A stretch of 64,000 nucleotides of DNA, from contig JAKSZT010053764.1 in NCBI GenBank assembly GCA_026826555.1, positions 18,051,533 through 18,115,532 on the forward strand, read 5' to 3'. Made by a program: the position numbers and the translations under genes. Below, piece after piece: positions 46,470 to 59,229 of the stretch. The DNA is from Tolypeutes matacus (taxonomy: Eukaryota; Chordata; Mammalia; Cingulata; Chlamyphoridae). How positions within the stretch are numbered: position 1 is the first letter of the stretch; every line of letters begins with the position of its first letter. Under the pieces are notes generated by a model. The model ran no database searches and had not been told where the DNA came from. It saw only the letters and a list, made by a program, of their open reading frames with translations.

Positions 46470-47060
46470 ATAGAAATATTTCCTTATCTTCAATGGTATA
46501 TCATTTTCTTTTATATGAGTTTAGCCATTCTATTCTTGTCAGATATTTAGGTTATTTCCAGATTTTTGCTAGTACAGTTTAACTGATAATTATAACAGCT
46601 AACATTTTTTATAATACTTAATATATGCTGGGGCTGTCCCACAGACTTCACATGTACTACCTAATTCAATCCTTTCTATGAGTTAGGTACTGCGTTATAT
46701 TGATGAACAAACCAAGGCATAAAGTCCAAGAAACCAAAGGTCACAATTAGAAAGTGGTAGGATTTGAACTCAGGTAGTTTAGTGCTTAAGGCCCTGCTAC
46801 TAGGCTTTAAACTATTCTGCCTTCTCTTAACCTTCTGTGTGTGTAAGTATGTCTGTGTAGGTATATATGATATATTTATATATGTATATGAATGAATACG
46901 TGAATGATAAGACATGTGTTTATGGATTTAACAATCGGTTAAATTCTTAGGAGTGGGATTGTTAGGTAAAGCATATGTGCATTTGAATTTTGATATGTAT
47001 TGCCAAATTGCCTGCCCACACCGTCCGTCCCAAAGATACACTAATTTACTCTGTTACAAC
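46470..47060 (-). repeat. Old L1 fragment split by a MIR
   Basis: 'gatatttaggttatttccag' then, after the MIR, 'ttcttaggagtgggattgtt' and 'ttgatatgtattgccaaatt', in the order of a reverse-complemented old L1. A MIR lies between them, so this L1 predates MIR activity or the order is coincidental. Confidence 0.55.
46590..46830 (-). repeat. MIR SINE fossil
   Basis: Reverse-oriented: 'aacaaaccaaggcataaagt', 'aggtcacaattagaaagtgg' and 'aggatttgaactcaggtagt'. Confidence 0.75.
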
Positions 47061-47229
47061 AGTTATTTTAACACGTTTTGTAGCACTAAGTGCCACAGAG
47101 AATATCAAATGCAGAAATGACGCAAAAATGTGTGAAGGTAAGAGCTGGTTTGGTTGTTTCTGATAACAGTTCAGAACAGACTGGAAAATTCACCATTGTG
47201 GACAACATGATTCAAGGGGTAGACCACTG

Positions 47230-47535
47230 CCTGTAAGTTGAGAAACTGTGAATTTTAATCCTAGCTTGGCTTTGCTGTGCTGCTTTGGGAAGGTTATGAA
47301 GGTTACTTTACTTCATGTCTTCATTTGATCATATTTAAAATTTATGCCATTACAGAGATAATACATGATAGAGCCAGGGCTCAAGTCAACATGCATCTAA
47401 ATGTCCTTTTTTTTTTAAGTCTAGTAAGATGGGGTTACTAATAGTTACCTCTAAGTGTCGTTGCAAGGATTAAATGAGTTAGCATATTTATCTGTCATGC
47501 AGAATCTGCTCAGTATATGTTAGTCCTTATCCATC
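47230..47535 (+). repeat. MIR SINE fossil, interrupted
   Basis: 'ttttaatcctagcttggctt' at the start and 'gttgcaaggattaaatgagt' at about 47459 are MIR blocks. About 90 bp between 47335 and 47425 do not fit the MIR consensus. Confidence 0.55.
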
Positions 47536-47999
47536 TCAGTGTTCTCTGAAACTATATAGCTAATAGGTAGTGTCCCCCTTATCAGCATGTCCCCTAAGCA
47601 AGTGACCTGCACAATGGGCACTGCTCCTGGATATGCCAAAGACGTGTTCAGCAACATCAGACTTTCCCAAACTGTACTTTTCCTCTAGATCAACATTCCT
47701 AGTCTCTTCCCAGCTATTCAAGTTGTGTTCAAACAAAAGAATCTGGCTGGTTCCTCCTTTATTCTCTTCATCTTTTGTGTGACTTTGTTACTAGCTGTTA
47801 ACTCATTCTCCAGCCTTGTCACCAAAGACATTTTTTATGTTTGTGATGGGATTTGAGTAATTTGTCCAGTCTATTCTTTTCCTTACTTGAAACAGTCTTT
47901 CTTTGTTGACATATGAAATGTCAAGGAGTCTATTTCTTGTTTACCAACCTTGTTCTAGTAATCAAGCAAGCAAGCAATCAATATAACGGGATTATTTTG
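47536..47999. other. Unannotated DNA
   Basis: Nothing recognised. Confidence 0.4.
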
Positions 48000-48225
48000 C
48001 TCATATTTTTAACCCATCCCCTTGCTTGCCCAGAGGAACTTTTAAGCTTTTTATAACCCTTAACATATTATATATTTTTGTTAATATTTATTTATTGAAC
48101 AAGGAACTGAACTTTACAAGGACAAGAGCTATGGTTTCCATTTGTCCCATTTTCTACAACCATGGCTGCCGTATAGTAGCTAGTCAATACATGCTGTTGA
48201 CTTCAGCCTCTGTTTTGGTGCACTG
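48000..48225 (+). repeat. L2 LINE 3' tail
   Basis: 'acaaggacaagagctatggt' and 'gccgtatagtagctagtcaa' followed by 'tacatgctg' fit the plus-oriented L2 end. Confidence 0.5.
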
Positions 48226-49015
48226 AGATGCCATAGAAAAAGTCACTATAAATGGAATTTTCTAATAGAAAAGCCCATTTTAATTCTCTGCCTTAGCTAC
48301 ATAAGAGTACTGAGCTTTAACAAACCTCAAATCCTATAAGACAATCCATGATATGAGCACCAAAGATAGAATTTTAGAAAGTTGCTTTTTTCATTCCAGA
48401 ATAAAGTTCTATCTCCCTTGACACTAATTTCCTCAAGGCAGCTCACTGTGATCTAGATTATTGCTTTAGAAATGTAATGTTGTGGGTATTTTCCAGTGTA
48501 TAGGAGCACTTTATTTTTATTTCTCTATTTATTGTAAATTAATACACAGGAAATGTTGGTTGAATTGAATTGAAAACACAGACCCTGCTGGTAAATGAGG
48601 CCTCTTAATAATCCTTTGAGTTAGTTGTATGCTCAGGTTTGCACAATGATTATGGGGAGAGACTTAGATTCAGTACTTTGAGTAAGACGTTATAAGGAGT
48701 GACTGGGGCTCAAGACCCTCAACTGTTTTCATTGAAAGTTCTTCATTGTGTATTTATAGAATATAATTCTGTAAAGATGGAGGCAATGAGGATGGATGCC
48801 AGTCTATTCTTTAGCATTTCTTTTTCAATTTGTAGTTTAGCAACAGTGACTTAAATTTGGGTTTAATTTCTTCCTTCCTTCTCACTTCTACCTCCCTCCT
48901 CAATCTCCCTCCTCTTTTTCCTTTTCTTTTTTCGTTAATACGTAACAATGTATATAACAATGTATGATTCTGTTATCCTTTTCTAAGCCTCCGTGGTCTG
49001 GTTGCTTGTGGTATA
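48226..49015. other. Unannotated AT-rich DNA
   Basis: No gene or interspersed repeat recognised. A CT-rich tract lies at about 48870-48930. Confidence 0.4.
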
Positions 49016-49020
49016 ATGGG

Positions 49021-49411
49021 GGCTAACATCAACCCAAAATGAATTTTACTGGGCTAAAGTCAAGGTGTTAGCAGGACTGGTTTCTTTTGGAGGCTCTTGG
49101 GAGGAGAATCTGTTTCCTTGTCCTTTCAACTTCTAGAGGCTGCTTGCATTCCTTGACTTTATGACCCCTCCCTTGCAAGTCTCCAACCTCTTGCTTCCTC
49201 ACATCTCCTCTGATCCTCCTGCCTTCCTCTTCTAAGACCCTTGTGATTACAGTGGGCCCACCTAGATAATCCAGGAAAATTCCCTATCTTAAGATCCTTA
49301 ATTTAATCACATCTGCCAAGCCCCTTTTACCATGTAATGTAACATATTCATGGCTTCCAAGAATTAGGACATTGGCATCTTGAGAGAGGGGGCATCGTTC
49401 AGCCTACCACA
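49021..49411 (-). mobile_element. MaLR (MLT1-like) solo LTR
   Basis: Reverse complement of an MLT1-like LTR: 'gtcaaggtgttagcaggact' near the start, 'ccacctagataatccaggaa' and 'ttaatttaatcacatctgcc' in the middle, ending 'cagcctaccaca'. A 5 bp TSD, 'atggg', at 49016-49020 and 49412-49416, is perfect. No coding content. Confidence 0.8.
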
Positions 49412-49416
49412 ATGGG

Positions 49417-50084
49417 ACTAGTGAGAACCACCCAGAGGGGACAGAATAAGATATCTTTGGGAGAATGGTAATACACTTATTCCACCAAAGAAAGAGGCTG
49501 GTGTGGGTGCAGTGAAGTTGGATGCAGATGGCATAGCTGCTTTTTACAGATGTTCTTTACTTGCTTTTCTGTGCTTGGTTTATTGAAAACTGGTATCTGA
49601 GAAATGCATCATTTTAAATACTTCTTGGCATGTAGTATTCATAAACAGAAGATTTGAAGATTGACTGCTTACTTGGATGCCTGAAGCTATTTAGAAATAA
49701 AAAATTTAAAAAGAAGGCTTGATTTGAAATCTTTTTTGGGAATTTTTCCCTTTTAAAGAAAGTGAACAGCAAGTAAACATGTTTACAAACACAACTTCAC
49801 ATGGGAGAGACCAAAAAGGAATACTTTCATTAACATTTTCCATTTCTATTAATACATGCTTGTCTTTTTTTATTGCTTGGTATCATGTTATATAATGTCT
49901 GAGTTTTAATTTTGTGGCTGAATTTACTCTTTTCTGGAAATTCCATTAGAATAATTAAAATAACCCCATTAAAACACACAATTAGTGTTTTTTTCTTTAG
50001 GTAAATTTCAGTGTTTGATAGACTTATCACTTTATATCCTCAAAAAATCATGGATAAAAATCCACTGAAAGCATAATTCTTTGC
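49417..50084. other. Unannotated AT-rich DNA
   Basis: Nothing recognised. Confidence 0.4.
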
Positions 50085-50100
50085 CAAAAGGTTTTTTTTT

Positions 50101-50214
50101 GTTTGTTTGTTTTCTTTTCTTTTTTTCCTTTTTTACCGGGAGGTCCCAGGGATCAAACCCAGGTCCCTCCATATGGGAGAAAGATGCCCAACCATTTGAG
50201 CCACATCCGTCCCC
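50101..50214 (-). mobile_element. DAS SINE, short type
   Basis: Minus-oriented: the plus strand has a T-rich tail, then 'ccgggaggtcccagggatca', 'ccctccatatgggagaaaga' and 'gagccacatccgtcccc'. Flanks 'caaaaggttttttt' and 'caaaagtttttttt' form an imperfect TSD. Same subtype as the copy at 54104. Confidence 0.9.
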
Positions 50215-50274
50215 ACAAAAGTTTTTTTTTTTAATAGGTAAAGAATAGTACTTATTTGTTCCTTTGTTTATTCA

Positions 50275-50905
50275 TTTATTGATGTAGTCATCCATTGATT
50301 CATCAGATATAATTTAAGAATCTACCATATACCAGGCGCTACAATCAGCTTTAAGGAATATAGGCATGAGTATAACTAGATAGCAGTCTCTTTGAGGGCA
50401 GGAAGTAGGGCCTACTCCTGAAACATTCAGTGTTTAGCAGAGTGTATGAAAAATTAATACACAGGATATGTTGATTGAATTGAGTTGAAAACCAGCCCCT
50501 CCTGGCAAGGAGCTCACAGACAAGGGAGGGGAGATATATAAACAGGTAAATTAAAATATGACTGTGGTAGCACAGAGGAGAGAGTGGCCATCAGAAATGT
50601 CAGGGAAGGCTCTACCAAAAAGCTGGCATTTGTTGTGTCTGAAAGAAAATACAGAAATTGGCTAGTGAGAAAGGAGGAATGCAGGTCAGGCAAAGGGACA
50701 GCAAGTGCATAGCTCAGGTGTGCATTTAGAAACCTGATAATACAGGTGTCACTAGAATACAGGTGAGTCAAGGGAGGTGGTAGATGAGTCTGCAAAGGTA
50801 GTTGGAGGCCTGATGGGGAAAGGTCTAATTTACCTTGCTAGGAAGTTAGATTTTATCTTGCAGGCAACAGGAAGCCACTGGAAGCTTTTAAGTAGAGAAC
50901 TAAAA
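50275..50905 (-). repeat. L2 LINE 3' fragment, long
   Basis: Reverse-complemented L2: 'ctaccatataccaggcgcta', 'aaggagctcacagacaaggg', 'tcagggaaggctctaccaaa' and 'gcaacaggaagccactggaa', in order over 600 bp. Confidence 0.75.
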
Positions 50906-50909
50906 AAAT

Positions 50910-52480
50910 CCCTCTTTTTGTAAATCTTTTTTGAAATTGTGAAATATATCTTATCTACAGAGAGTGACTAAAACATATATTCATGTTTTAAAGAAAAATG
51001 CAGTAAATAAAATGAACACTGATGAATCTAACACCCTATTTAAGAAAGAGATGATTATCAATTTCCCCCTTACCAACCATATCCATCTCTCCCCCCTCAG
51101 AGCAAACTACCATTTTAATTTTGAAGTAATCACTTTCCTGCTTTTCTTCAAAGTTTTACCATGCGGGTATGTATCCCTAAAAATACATTGTTTAGTTTTG
51201 CCTGCTTTTGAAGTATATGTAATAAAAATCATAGGAATGTATTTTTCATCACTCAACATTATTTTTTCAAGATTTAACCATGTTGATTTGTGGGCGTATT
51301 AATCATCCATTTTCACAGCTATGTAATTTTTATCGAGTGATCATACAAAATTTACTTCTGTTCTACCATCATGGATAGTTGGGTTGTTTGAACATTCTTA
51401 TACCTGTTTCTTGGGCATATGTACAAGAGTTTTTCTAGGAGCAAAATTATAGTATATGCACATGTTCAATTTTACTAAATTTTGACAACCTTTTTCACAA
51501 TGGGTGTATCAATTTATACTGCCACCAATATATGAGCATCCCTGCTTATTCACATCCTTACCACTTGGTATGGTCAGACTTTCTTGCTTTTTGTGTGAGA
51601 TATTTTCTCCCTAGAATTTTAATTTGTATTTTTCTATATATTGGTGGTGCTGAGCCTCTTATATGTTCATTGGCCGTTTTTTGTGTCCTCTTTTATGAAA
51701 TACAAGGTCCTTTTGCCCATTTTTGCCTTTTACTTACTGATTTGTAAGAGATCTTCATTTATTCTGGCTACTGTCCTTTTGTGGTTATTTTTTTCCAGTT
51801 TGTAACTTGTATTTTTATTCATGGTAGTATCTTGTGGATGAATGTTCTTAATTTTAAGTTAAATTTATCGACTTTTTCATTGTGGCCTGTGCTTATATTT
51901 AATTGAGGCACCTTTCCTACCATAGGATCTTAAATATTATCCTATGTATTTTTGTCTACAGGTGTTAATGTGTTGTCTTTCACTTTTAAGTTCTTGATTT
52001 ATCAGAGATATTTTTTTTAAATAGTGGGAATTGAGATCTATTTTCCTTTTTGTCTATGGATGATCATTGTTCCCGTAGCATTTCTTAGTAATCCTTTCCC
52101 TATAGTTCTGCGATGTCAGATCATGTATCAGGTTTCCATATATGTATAGGAGTGTTATGGAATCTTTGTTGCTTTCCATTGGTCTATTTTTCTATTGTCA
52201 TGCTTAATTTTTGCATTACATAATTTGTTATTGATAGGACAAGTCCCCAAGCCTGGTTCTTCTTTAAGCCTGATGAGGCCTTTCTTGGCTCCTTGTTCTT
52301 CCATATACATTTTGGGAATATGTTCATCAAGTTCCTTTAAAAATCCTTTTGAGAGATATAGCTGTTATAAGGTCATTGATATATTTACAGTAGTAAGTCT
52401 TCCTTGAATATGCTTTGTCTCTCAATTTATTTTTATCTTCTTTAGTATCATTCAATAAAGTTAAAAAAAAAATTTTTTTT
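50910..52480 (-). repeat. L1M LINE fragment
   Basis: Old L1 3' UTR and ORF2 in reverse: 'ttaaccatgttgatttgtgg', 'gggttgtttgaacattctta', 'ccttttgcccatttttgcct', and further ORF2 to about 52480. Open frames here (112 codons at 50964-51302) are antisense to the repeat. Confidence 0.75.
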
Positions 52481-52599
52481 AACTTAATGACCTTATACAA
52501 CTTTAATTTATATTATTATTTATTTTTGTTGTTGCTTATATGCATAGTGGTTATTCAAAATTTACTTTTTTAAACTGTTGGGTTCTAACGCAACTTTGC

Positions 52600-53515
52600 T
52601 TAAAAAAAACCCAAAAACTCTTTTGAAGGGTCAAGGACAACCAGCATTCTCATTCATTGCTAGGGAGAATGCAAAGTGATTACAACTTCCATAGAAGGTA
52701 TTTTCACAACATCTAACAATTCAACCCAACAATTCCACTTCTAGAAATTTACCTTAATGAAACACCTCTACAAATATGAAACCATATATATATCCTGTTA
52801 TTTGTTGAAATATTATTTATAATAGCAAAATATTAGAAACCCAAGTGTGCAACTGTAGATATATATATATATATATAGTGATAGAATATAACTATAATTG
52901 AGTACTTTTCAGCTGTAAGAAACCAAAGAATATTTCTATGAACAGATGTGGTATGGTATCCAGGATAATTGTTAAGTGAAAAAAAAGCAAGGTACTGGGG
53001 AATGGATGTGGCTCAAGCGGTTGAACACCAGCTTCCCACATGGGAGGTCCAGGGTTTGGTCCCCAGTGCCTCCTAAAATCCAAAAGCAAACAAGAAGCAA
53101 ACAAAAAAACTCAGGGAAGCTGATGTGGCTCAGTGGTTGAGTGCTGGCTTCCCACATACGAGGTCCCAGATTCAATCCCTGGCCCCAGTACCTCAAAAAT
53201 AAAATGATAATAATAATAATTTTAAAAAGCAAGGTACTAAAAGAGTGTGGATGGTATGCCACCTTTTGTTCAAGAAAGAAAGAAATTTCTATGCATGTAT
53301 GTATGTGTGGGTGGGTACTTGTTTAATTGTGTAAACAGAAATCTAAGAATGATAAACCAAAAAGTAATGAAAATGGTTGCCTATGAGGGATGGGTGGTAA
53401 TTGGGTTTAAGGTGATAGGCATTGGAGTATAACTATTTATATAGTTTTGACTTGTAAACTACATACATTTTTACGTAGTAAAAATAAACTTAAAACCGTA
53501 AAGTATGAAAAAATA
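52600..53515 (+). repeat. L1M LINE 3' end split by a SINE dimer
   Basis: Plus-oriented L1 tail: 'ccaacaattccacttctaga', 'tgcaactgtagatatatata', 'atccaggataattgttaagt', resuming after the SINEs with 'aaagagtgtggatggtatgc', and ending in an A-rich tail near 53515. Confidence 0.75.
52997..53223 (+). mobile_element. DAS SINE dimer inserted as one unit
   Basis: Two tRNA-Ala-like monomers in the same orientation: the first starts at about 52997 ('ggggaatggatgtggctcaa') and the second at about 53114 ('gggaagctgatgtggctcag'). They are joined by an A-rich linker of about 40 nt. A single perfect 15 bp TSD, 'aaaaagcaaggtact', flanks the pair at 52982-52996 and 53224-53238. No TSD separates the two. Together this indicates one retrotransposition of a dimeric RNA. 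Confidence 0.9.
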
Positions 53516-53599
53516 TACCTTAAAATTGAGCGCAAACAGAAACAGAAGTACCCTTAACTGTATATCAATAATATAATTAGTAGAGCAAATAATTAATTC

Positions 53600-55330
53600 A
53601 AACTACTTTTTAACATAGTACTATGAATATATATCCTTATGAGATATATTCTAAAGACCAAAAACTGCAAAGAAATCTTAAACTCTGCTTTAGTAAGTTT
53701 ATTGTTATTCTTTTAAAAGAACCAATTTTGGGCTTCATTCATTCTGTATGTTACATTTTCTATTTTATTAATTTATTTTATCTTCATTATTTTATCCTTT
53801 CTACTACTTCAGATTAACTCTGCTGTTTCCCCCCTACCATTTAGCTTAATAATTTTCAGCCTTTCTTCTTTGCATACAAAGCATTTCAGGGTATGAATTT
53901 CTCCCAAAGAACTGCTTACCTGTATCTCATAAATTTTGATATTTTAACATGCACATTTAATTTGACAAACAATATCTTTTCCTTTTTCCCAAACATGACT
54001 TTAATTTCATTCACTCTCCACCAGAATTATATGCCATCATCCAGAATTTGTCTATCTTTATCTTTTTAATCTCACTAATTAACCTTTGTATCATTATTTT
54101 CATGCAGTCTTTTTTTTTTTTTAATTTTTCTTTATTTTACTGGGAGGTCCCAGGGATCGTACCCAGATCCCTCCATATGGGAGACGGACGCCCAACCATT
54201 TGAGCCACATCCGCCCCCCTGTGTCATTATTTTAATGGCCAATATTTATATTTTCCATATTTTTCCCTTTTTTTTTTTTTTTTTTTTTTTGGTCCCCGTT
54301 CTTTCTTGTTTATCAGACATCACTTCTGAGATAATTTTCTTTTTTCCTGAAGGACATTCTTTAGAAGTTCTTTTAGTGATGGTCTCTCAATTTCTGTTTC
54401 TCAGGAAACATCTTTATTGTCACCTTGTTCTTGAAACATATTTGCACTCTTTATGCAAGTTTATATACACAGTTATTTTCTCACAGCATTTTGAAGACAT
54501 CTTTCCCTATCTCCTGACTTGTTGCTGTTGAGTGCCATTGCTATTCCTTTTTAAATATCTTTTCCTTTTGATTGCTTTTAAGGGATTTTCCTTATCTTAT
54601 CTTTGGTTCATAGCTACAATGTGCCAAGTGTTAATTCGTTTTTACTTGTCTTGCTTAGAATTCATTTGAGATTCGTAAATCCTAGCACTGCATCTTTTTC
54701 AATTCAGAAAAGTTCTCATTCATTCTTTCACAAAATGCTTAATTTCCTCCATCATTGTATTATTTCCTTCTGGAGCTTTGGTTAGAAGGCTGTTGTATGT
54801 TTTCTGTCTATTAAACTTTCATAATTTTTCATCACGTTGTCTCTTCTGCTGCATTACATCTGATTTGTATGCATCCATTTTACATTTACTAAGTCTCTCG
54901 TCAGCCATCTCTTATTTACTCTTTAACTTATACATTAAGTTTGTTATTTTTAATCACTAGATTTTTTAGAGTTAGTTTTTATTTGTCAAAATTGCCTGGC
55001 CAGTTTTCACAATTTCTTGTTTCTTTATTATACACTAATTTTAATCTTTTATTTAAAAATTTTAACCATACTTACATTTTTGATAATGTCTACAGATCTT
55101 ATTCTATAGTGTATAGCTTCTGCTGACTATCACTCATGGTGCAACATTTTTATTGCAAGTTCACATTCTTTAGAACTTTATCTTTGGGAATTCTTTGAGG
55201 CCTAGATTTAAAATGCATTCTTCCAGGGAATATTTACCTTTGTTGCTTCCAAAAGCTTGGGGGCTCTATTGATTCCATATCACTTTAAACAAAAATATGA
55301 TCTTTGGGTATTTTCATCACACAGGTAACA
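53600..55330 (-). repeat. L1M LINE fragment with a SINE inside
   Basis: Reverse-oriented old L1: ORF2 before the SINE ('tgaatttctcccaaagaact'), and L1 3'-type sequence after it ('gttcttttagtgatggtctc', 'ggacattctttagaagt'). The DAS SINE lies at 54104-54219, and a run of 23 T lies at 54268-54290. The L1 edges are approximate. Confidence 0.65.
54104..54219 (-). mobile_element. DAS SINE, short type
   Basis: Minus-oriented: T-rich tail, 'actgggaggtcccagggatc', 'ccctccatatgggagacgga' and 'gagccacatccgcccccc'. The following 'tgtgtcattatttt' resembles 'tgtatcattatttt' upstream (54088-54100), which suggests the TSD. The exact edge is uncertain. Confidence 0.9.
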
Positions 55331-56899
55331 TGAACTCAGGATCCAAACCCAGAATTTGTGGTTAGGAATTATTATTGCAGCCTTTTCTTTTCCTTCACCA
55401 AGAAACAAACTTGGTTACTTGCCTACTTTTTTGCTCTGTAGGCTGGGTTTGGTTTTTTTTTCCTGCTTAATTTGCTATGTTGCTATTCATATGTCCCTGC
55501 TTTTTGAATGAGTCCCTATATGAACGCAAATACAAATCTGAACCTAGGCTTTACTTCTTTTATCTCACCTGGCCTCCTTAGAAGCCAAGCTTTAGGGTAC
55601 CTGGGTTTAGTAGAATATCCCTGAATCTGGTTCTCTCCTTTTGTCTGAAGCATTCGCTTACTCTATTGCCAGATCAGCCATGAATTTAAAAAGATATTCT
55701 TTACAATTTTAACCAGCATTTTCAGATGTGCTGCAACAAAAGTGCTTCTCTGAACATCTAGTTTGCCATATTACTGGAGACACAGGTAAGTAAGAAATCA
55801 GTTTTGATTTTTAGAGCAGTACCTGTGGCTGCCAGTTTTTCATTTCTGATGATTTATTCTCACAATGATGTACAAATCCCATATAAATGTTCAGATCTCT
55901 TTCAAAGTATATGAAACAACTCAAAATGAAGATATTTAATAATAATTATAATAGTAGTATACCCCCTTGTGTTGTTTTTAAACTATGTTTTTGAGTCATG
56001 GTGTACATTTTCATGGTCTGAGTTTAAGGGAAATACATCTTTGCCAAATCTTGTGTGAGAAAAATGAATCCCAAATCTAGGTGTAGGTGTCAGAATTGTA
56101 GTCTATCTTGCCAGCATTACTTATTCACCAAATATTTTTGACATGAAGAGGGCACCTGGACACATTCCAGGCCATGGATTGTGCCATGCAGTAGTGATTG
56201 ACACAGCTTTTTTTCTGTCAATGTGAGAATAAAAAGGCATGCGACTAGAATGAGAAACTACTTGCTGCATCTTTCTAAGTTGTCTACAATGAGCAAATAT
56301 TAATTTCATAAGATACTAACCACAAGAAAATAACTATTTTTTTTTAAGTCGCAATAGATTTGCATCCTTTTGCAGGTTTCAGAAAATTAAAGCTTACTCC
56401 TGCCTTATGGACTTTCTGGAAAACAATGGGGGGAAGAAGCAGTACAGAGCCCCCAATGTTGTGATAAATGGTAGAAGGCCACAGCAAGATGAGGTGCATA
56501 GTGAGTGGGCTTTACCACGGGAATATTGCAGGCCAGTTCATGACACTGTTGAGTGGCCATAAATCTTGAAAGTTTGAGAGCTGGAGTGAGAACACAGAAA
56601 ACACCAAAACCTTCTTCCCCACAGTCTTGCCGCTCAGAAAATCCCCAACATCTGGCTCACCTGTAAAGCCAGGAAAGAAGTGATTTACACTGGCAGCCAG
56701 CCTTCCTGAGAGCCTGAGCTGGTTGACTCTGTGTCACACAAGGAAAACACTCGGCAAGGATTTGCTGAGGATTTTATTCCCAAGTGGAAAATCTCCATAC
56801 ACATCAAACTAAACCAAAGAAAACTTTGTAGGGTACTTCATATGAGATAAATGTGTTTGGACTTATCAGAATTGGTCAAAGTAGAGATTATTGGATGTC
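55331..56899. other. Mostly unannotated DNA
   Basis: A possible reverse L2 piece lies at 56100-56225 ('ttattcaccaaatatttttg', 'ggcacctggacacattccag'). Otherwise nothing is recognised. Confidence 0.4.
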
Positions 56900-56999
56900 A
56901 CAATGCCTGGTCTTTTGTTTTTCAACAGTTACATTGAAACTGGCATAATATTTAGAGAGCACGGAAACCTTTATCAAGTCAATGGTTAACTTTTTAAAA

Positions 57000-57090
57000 A
57001 CTTTTATTATGGAAATTCACAAAAATTCTCAAAAGTAGGAAGAACAGTTAAATGAATATGCCCATCACCCAACTTCAACACCATTTACCC
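57000..57090 (-). repeat. L1M LINE 3' UTR fragment
   Basis: 'ttttattatggaaattcaca' and 'tgcccatcacccaacttcaa' are typical of reverse-oriented L1M 3' UTR. Confidence 0.6.
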
Positions 57091-58839
57091 CTTAGTAATG
57101 GAAAAAAATATATTTATTCATATTGAGTTTTTGGGTTAATAATCTTACTAGCTCTATACCATAAACGAGAATATCTTGCTTTACTTTGAGCAAGGTTGGT
57201 TTTAGAACCTCTGTACATTCATAATTAACCTGTGGAGAAGGAGGGTAAGCTGGTTTCTTTGAACACTTCTCAGCAGCACTTTTGATAAGGAAAAGCGTTT
57301 CTTTGCCACCCCATTTTCTAAAATAAGCAACTATCGTTGAAAGACATAGACATAGAACAAATATTTTCTCTAATTCCATTTATTTGGTTTTTAATGTCCA
57401 ATTTTGAATAGCTGAAATTCAGAATCACCTTTTCCCTCCAAAATTACTTTTGGAAAACAGTTTTAAATACTATGCATTATTCCTGGCACCATATAAGATT
57501 AAAGTGCCTGCCGCTATTCTTGTCCTCTGAATATCTAACATTGGTTGTGACTGTGACATTACAAACACAGCTGCCCTAAAGCAGCATCTTCAGTGAGGAA
57601 TCCTGTTTTCTTATTGATTGTGCACTATAAAATCTGGCTTCAGATCCTCTAAAATTAATTGACCTTAAGATGCAATGAAGTCTCACTTAAAAATTCATCC
57701 CACTTAAAGTAATGGTGAACCATATGATAATAGTATATTAGTAATCCCAAAGTTAAACTAAATTAAAATACAAAAATATAATTAAATTAAAACAAAAATG
57801 GTAGTATCATAATCCCATCAATCCCTTATAGTATAGCAAATGAAGATACAGTGAGTAGAGTTAACAGGCTCCAGGACTTGTATAATTTCCCCGAGTGTTA
57901 CCAACAAATTAAACCTACAAATAAATTTACAACTTCAGCTGCTAAACTCAGGTTTTTAAATTGCTTGATTCACTTCATTTTACTTGTGCTATTCCTTGTA
58001 CTTACTAATCTATTTTAGGACTCACGCCCAATGACATCTGCTGAAACTCCTTTTTGCATCTTCATTAAAGAGGCTTGGGGGGAAGGTAAAAGTAAACATC
58101 AAAAGAGACATTTGTTGTAATGGTGGTTGTTGGTGCACCCATTTGTACACTGATCTCCAAGGCATCTCAATAAAATGCCTTCCAATTTGAAAAAAAAACA
58201 CAGCTTCCTAATGCACCACATCTGATGGCTTGCTCCTCCTCTTTGTCAATAACACCCTCTCCATACAAGTGGCTGCCTGAGCTGGGAACAGCTGATATCC
58301 TAGAAGCTACTTTCTGCTTGTTGAGGTGAAGATAATGTGAGACTCAAATCCACAGCCCTCATTTTCAGTCCGGTTCCTTGCTAAACAAAATTGTTTCACT
58401 TTGACGTTCTCTACTTCAAAGAACCCCCTTGTTGCTCAGACCTGTTTTTCAAATGCGGGGGCATGCTTACTGCCAGGGATGACTTTTTTTAAGGGGGAGG
58501 GGGCAGTGCTCAGTTCTGTTGTTTAATTTCTATGAAATTTAATGCAGTTTTAAATATTAAGATAAAGATGGATATGTTTGAATATTTGAAAATTAATTTG
58601 ACTTTGTGGCAGGACTGCTTCAGTGTACTTTCTGGGTTCCTATAGGTCTAGCTTTCCTTCACCTCTTCTATGCACTAGAAGGCAAAGGCTGTGTGAGAGG
58701 CAGACCTTTGAGAAGCACAGACTTAGGTAACCATCGAGTGCTAGTTAATTCCTACTTGCCCTACAGAGCCAGAACTTGGTAAGTTCCTAGGAGGGGGAAC
58801 TTCTTTTTCATGCCACGCTGTGTTATATGTGTGTTTGTT
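57091..58839. other. Unannotated AT-rich DNA
   Basis: No gene. At 58164-58198 an AATAAA in 'tcaataaaatgcc' is followed 17 nt later by a run of 9 A. It could be the end of a small retrocopy, but no source and no TSD were found. Confidence 0.4.
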
Positions 58840-58985
58840 TACCATTCACCAGTCAACTCTACTGAGGACCAATCATGAGGCAGGGATGATGCCAGGTGTG
58901 AATCAAGCTTCAGTGAATAAAACAGATGAGTCATTGCTCACTGGAACTTAAAACCTGTTGGTGTCAGTAACTACTAATTGACTGA
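58840..58985 (-). repeat. L2 LINE 3' fragment
   Basis: 'gaggcagggatgatgccagg', 'gtgaataaaacagatgagtc' and 'attgctcactggaacttaaa' fit the reverse-complemented L2 end. Confidence 0.55.
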
Positions 58986-59044
58986 TAGGAAGTTTACTAG
59001 CATCTGTCTTCATCCTGATTGTAATATTGTGTGAATTTAAAGTC

Positions 59045-59065
59045 GTGTCCCCCCCCCCGCCCCCC
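59045..59065. repeat. Poly-C tract
   Basis: About 20 nt of C with a single G. No other feature in 58990-59230. Confidence 0.9.
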
Positions 59066-59229
59066 GTTCCTTATAAAGCAGTGGCTTTTCAGTGATGATT
59101 AACAGAATGAGGAAGGCTCCAAGCAAAAGCGGTTTGCCCAAAGCCCTTTCATGCTATGCACCTAGCCTTGATTGCCCAATGCCATGTTTGAAAAGTACCC
59201 AGTTTCATTATTCATGTTGAGACAGTATT

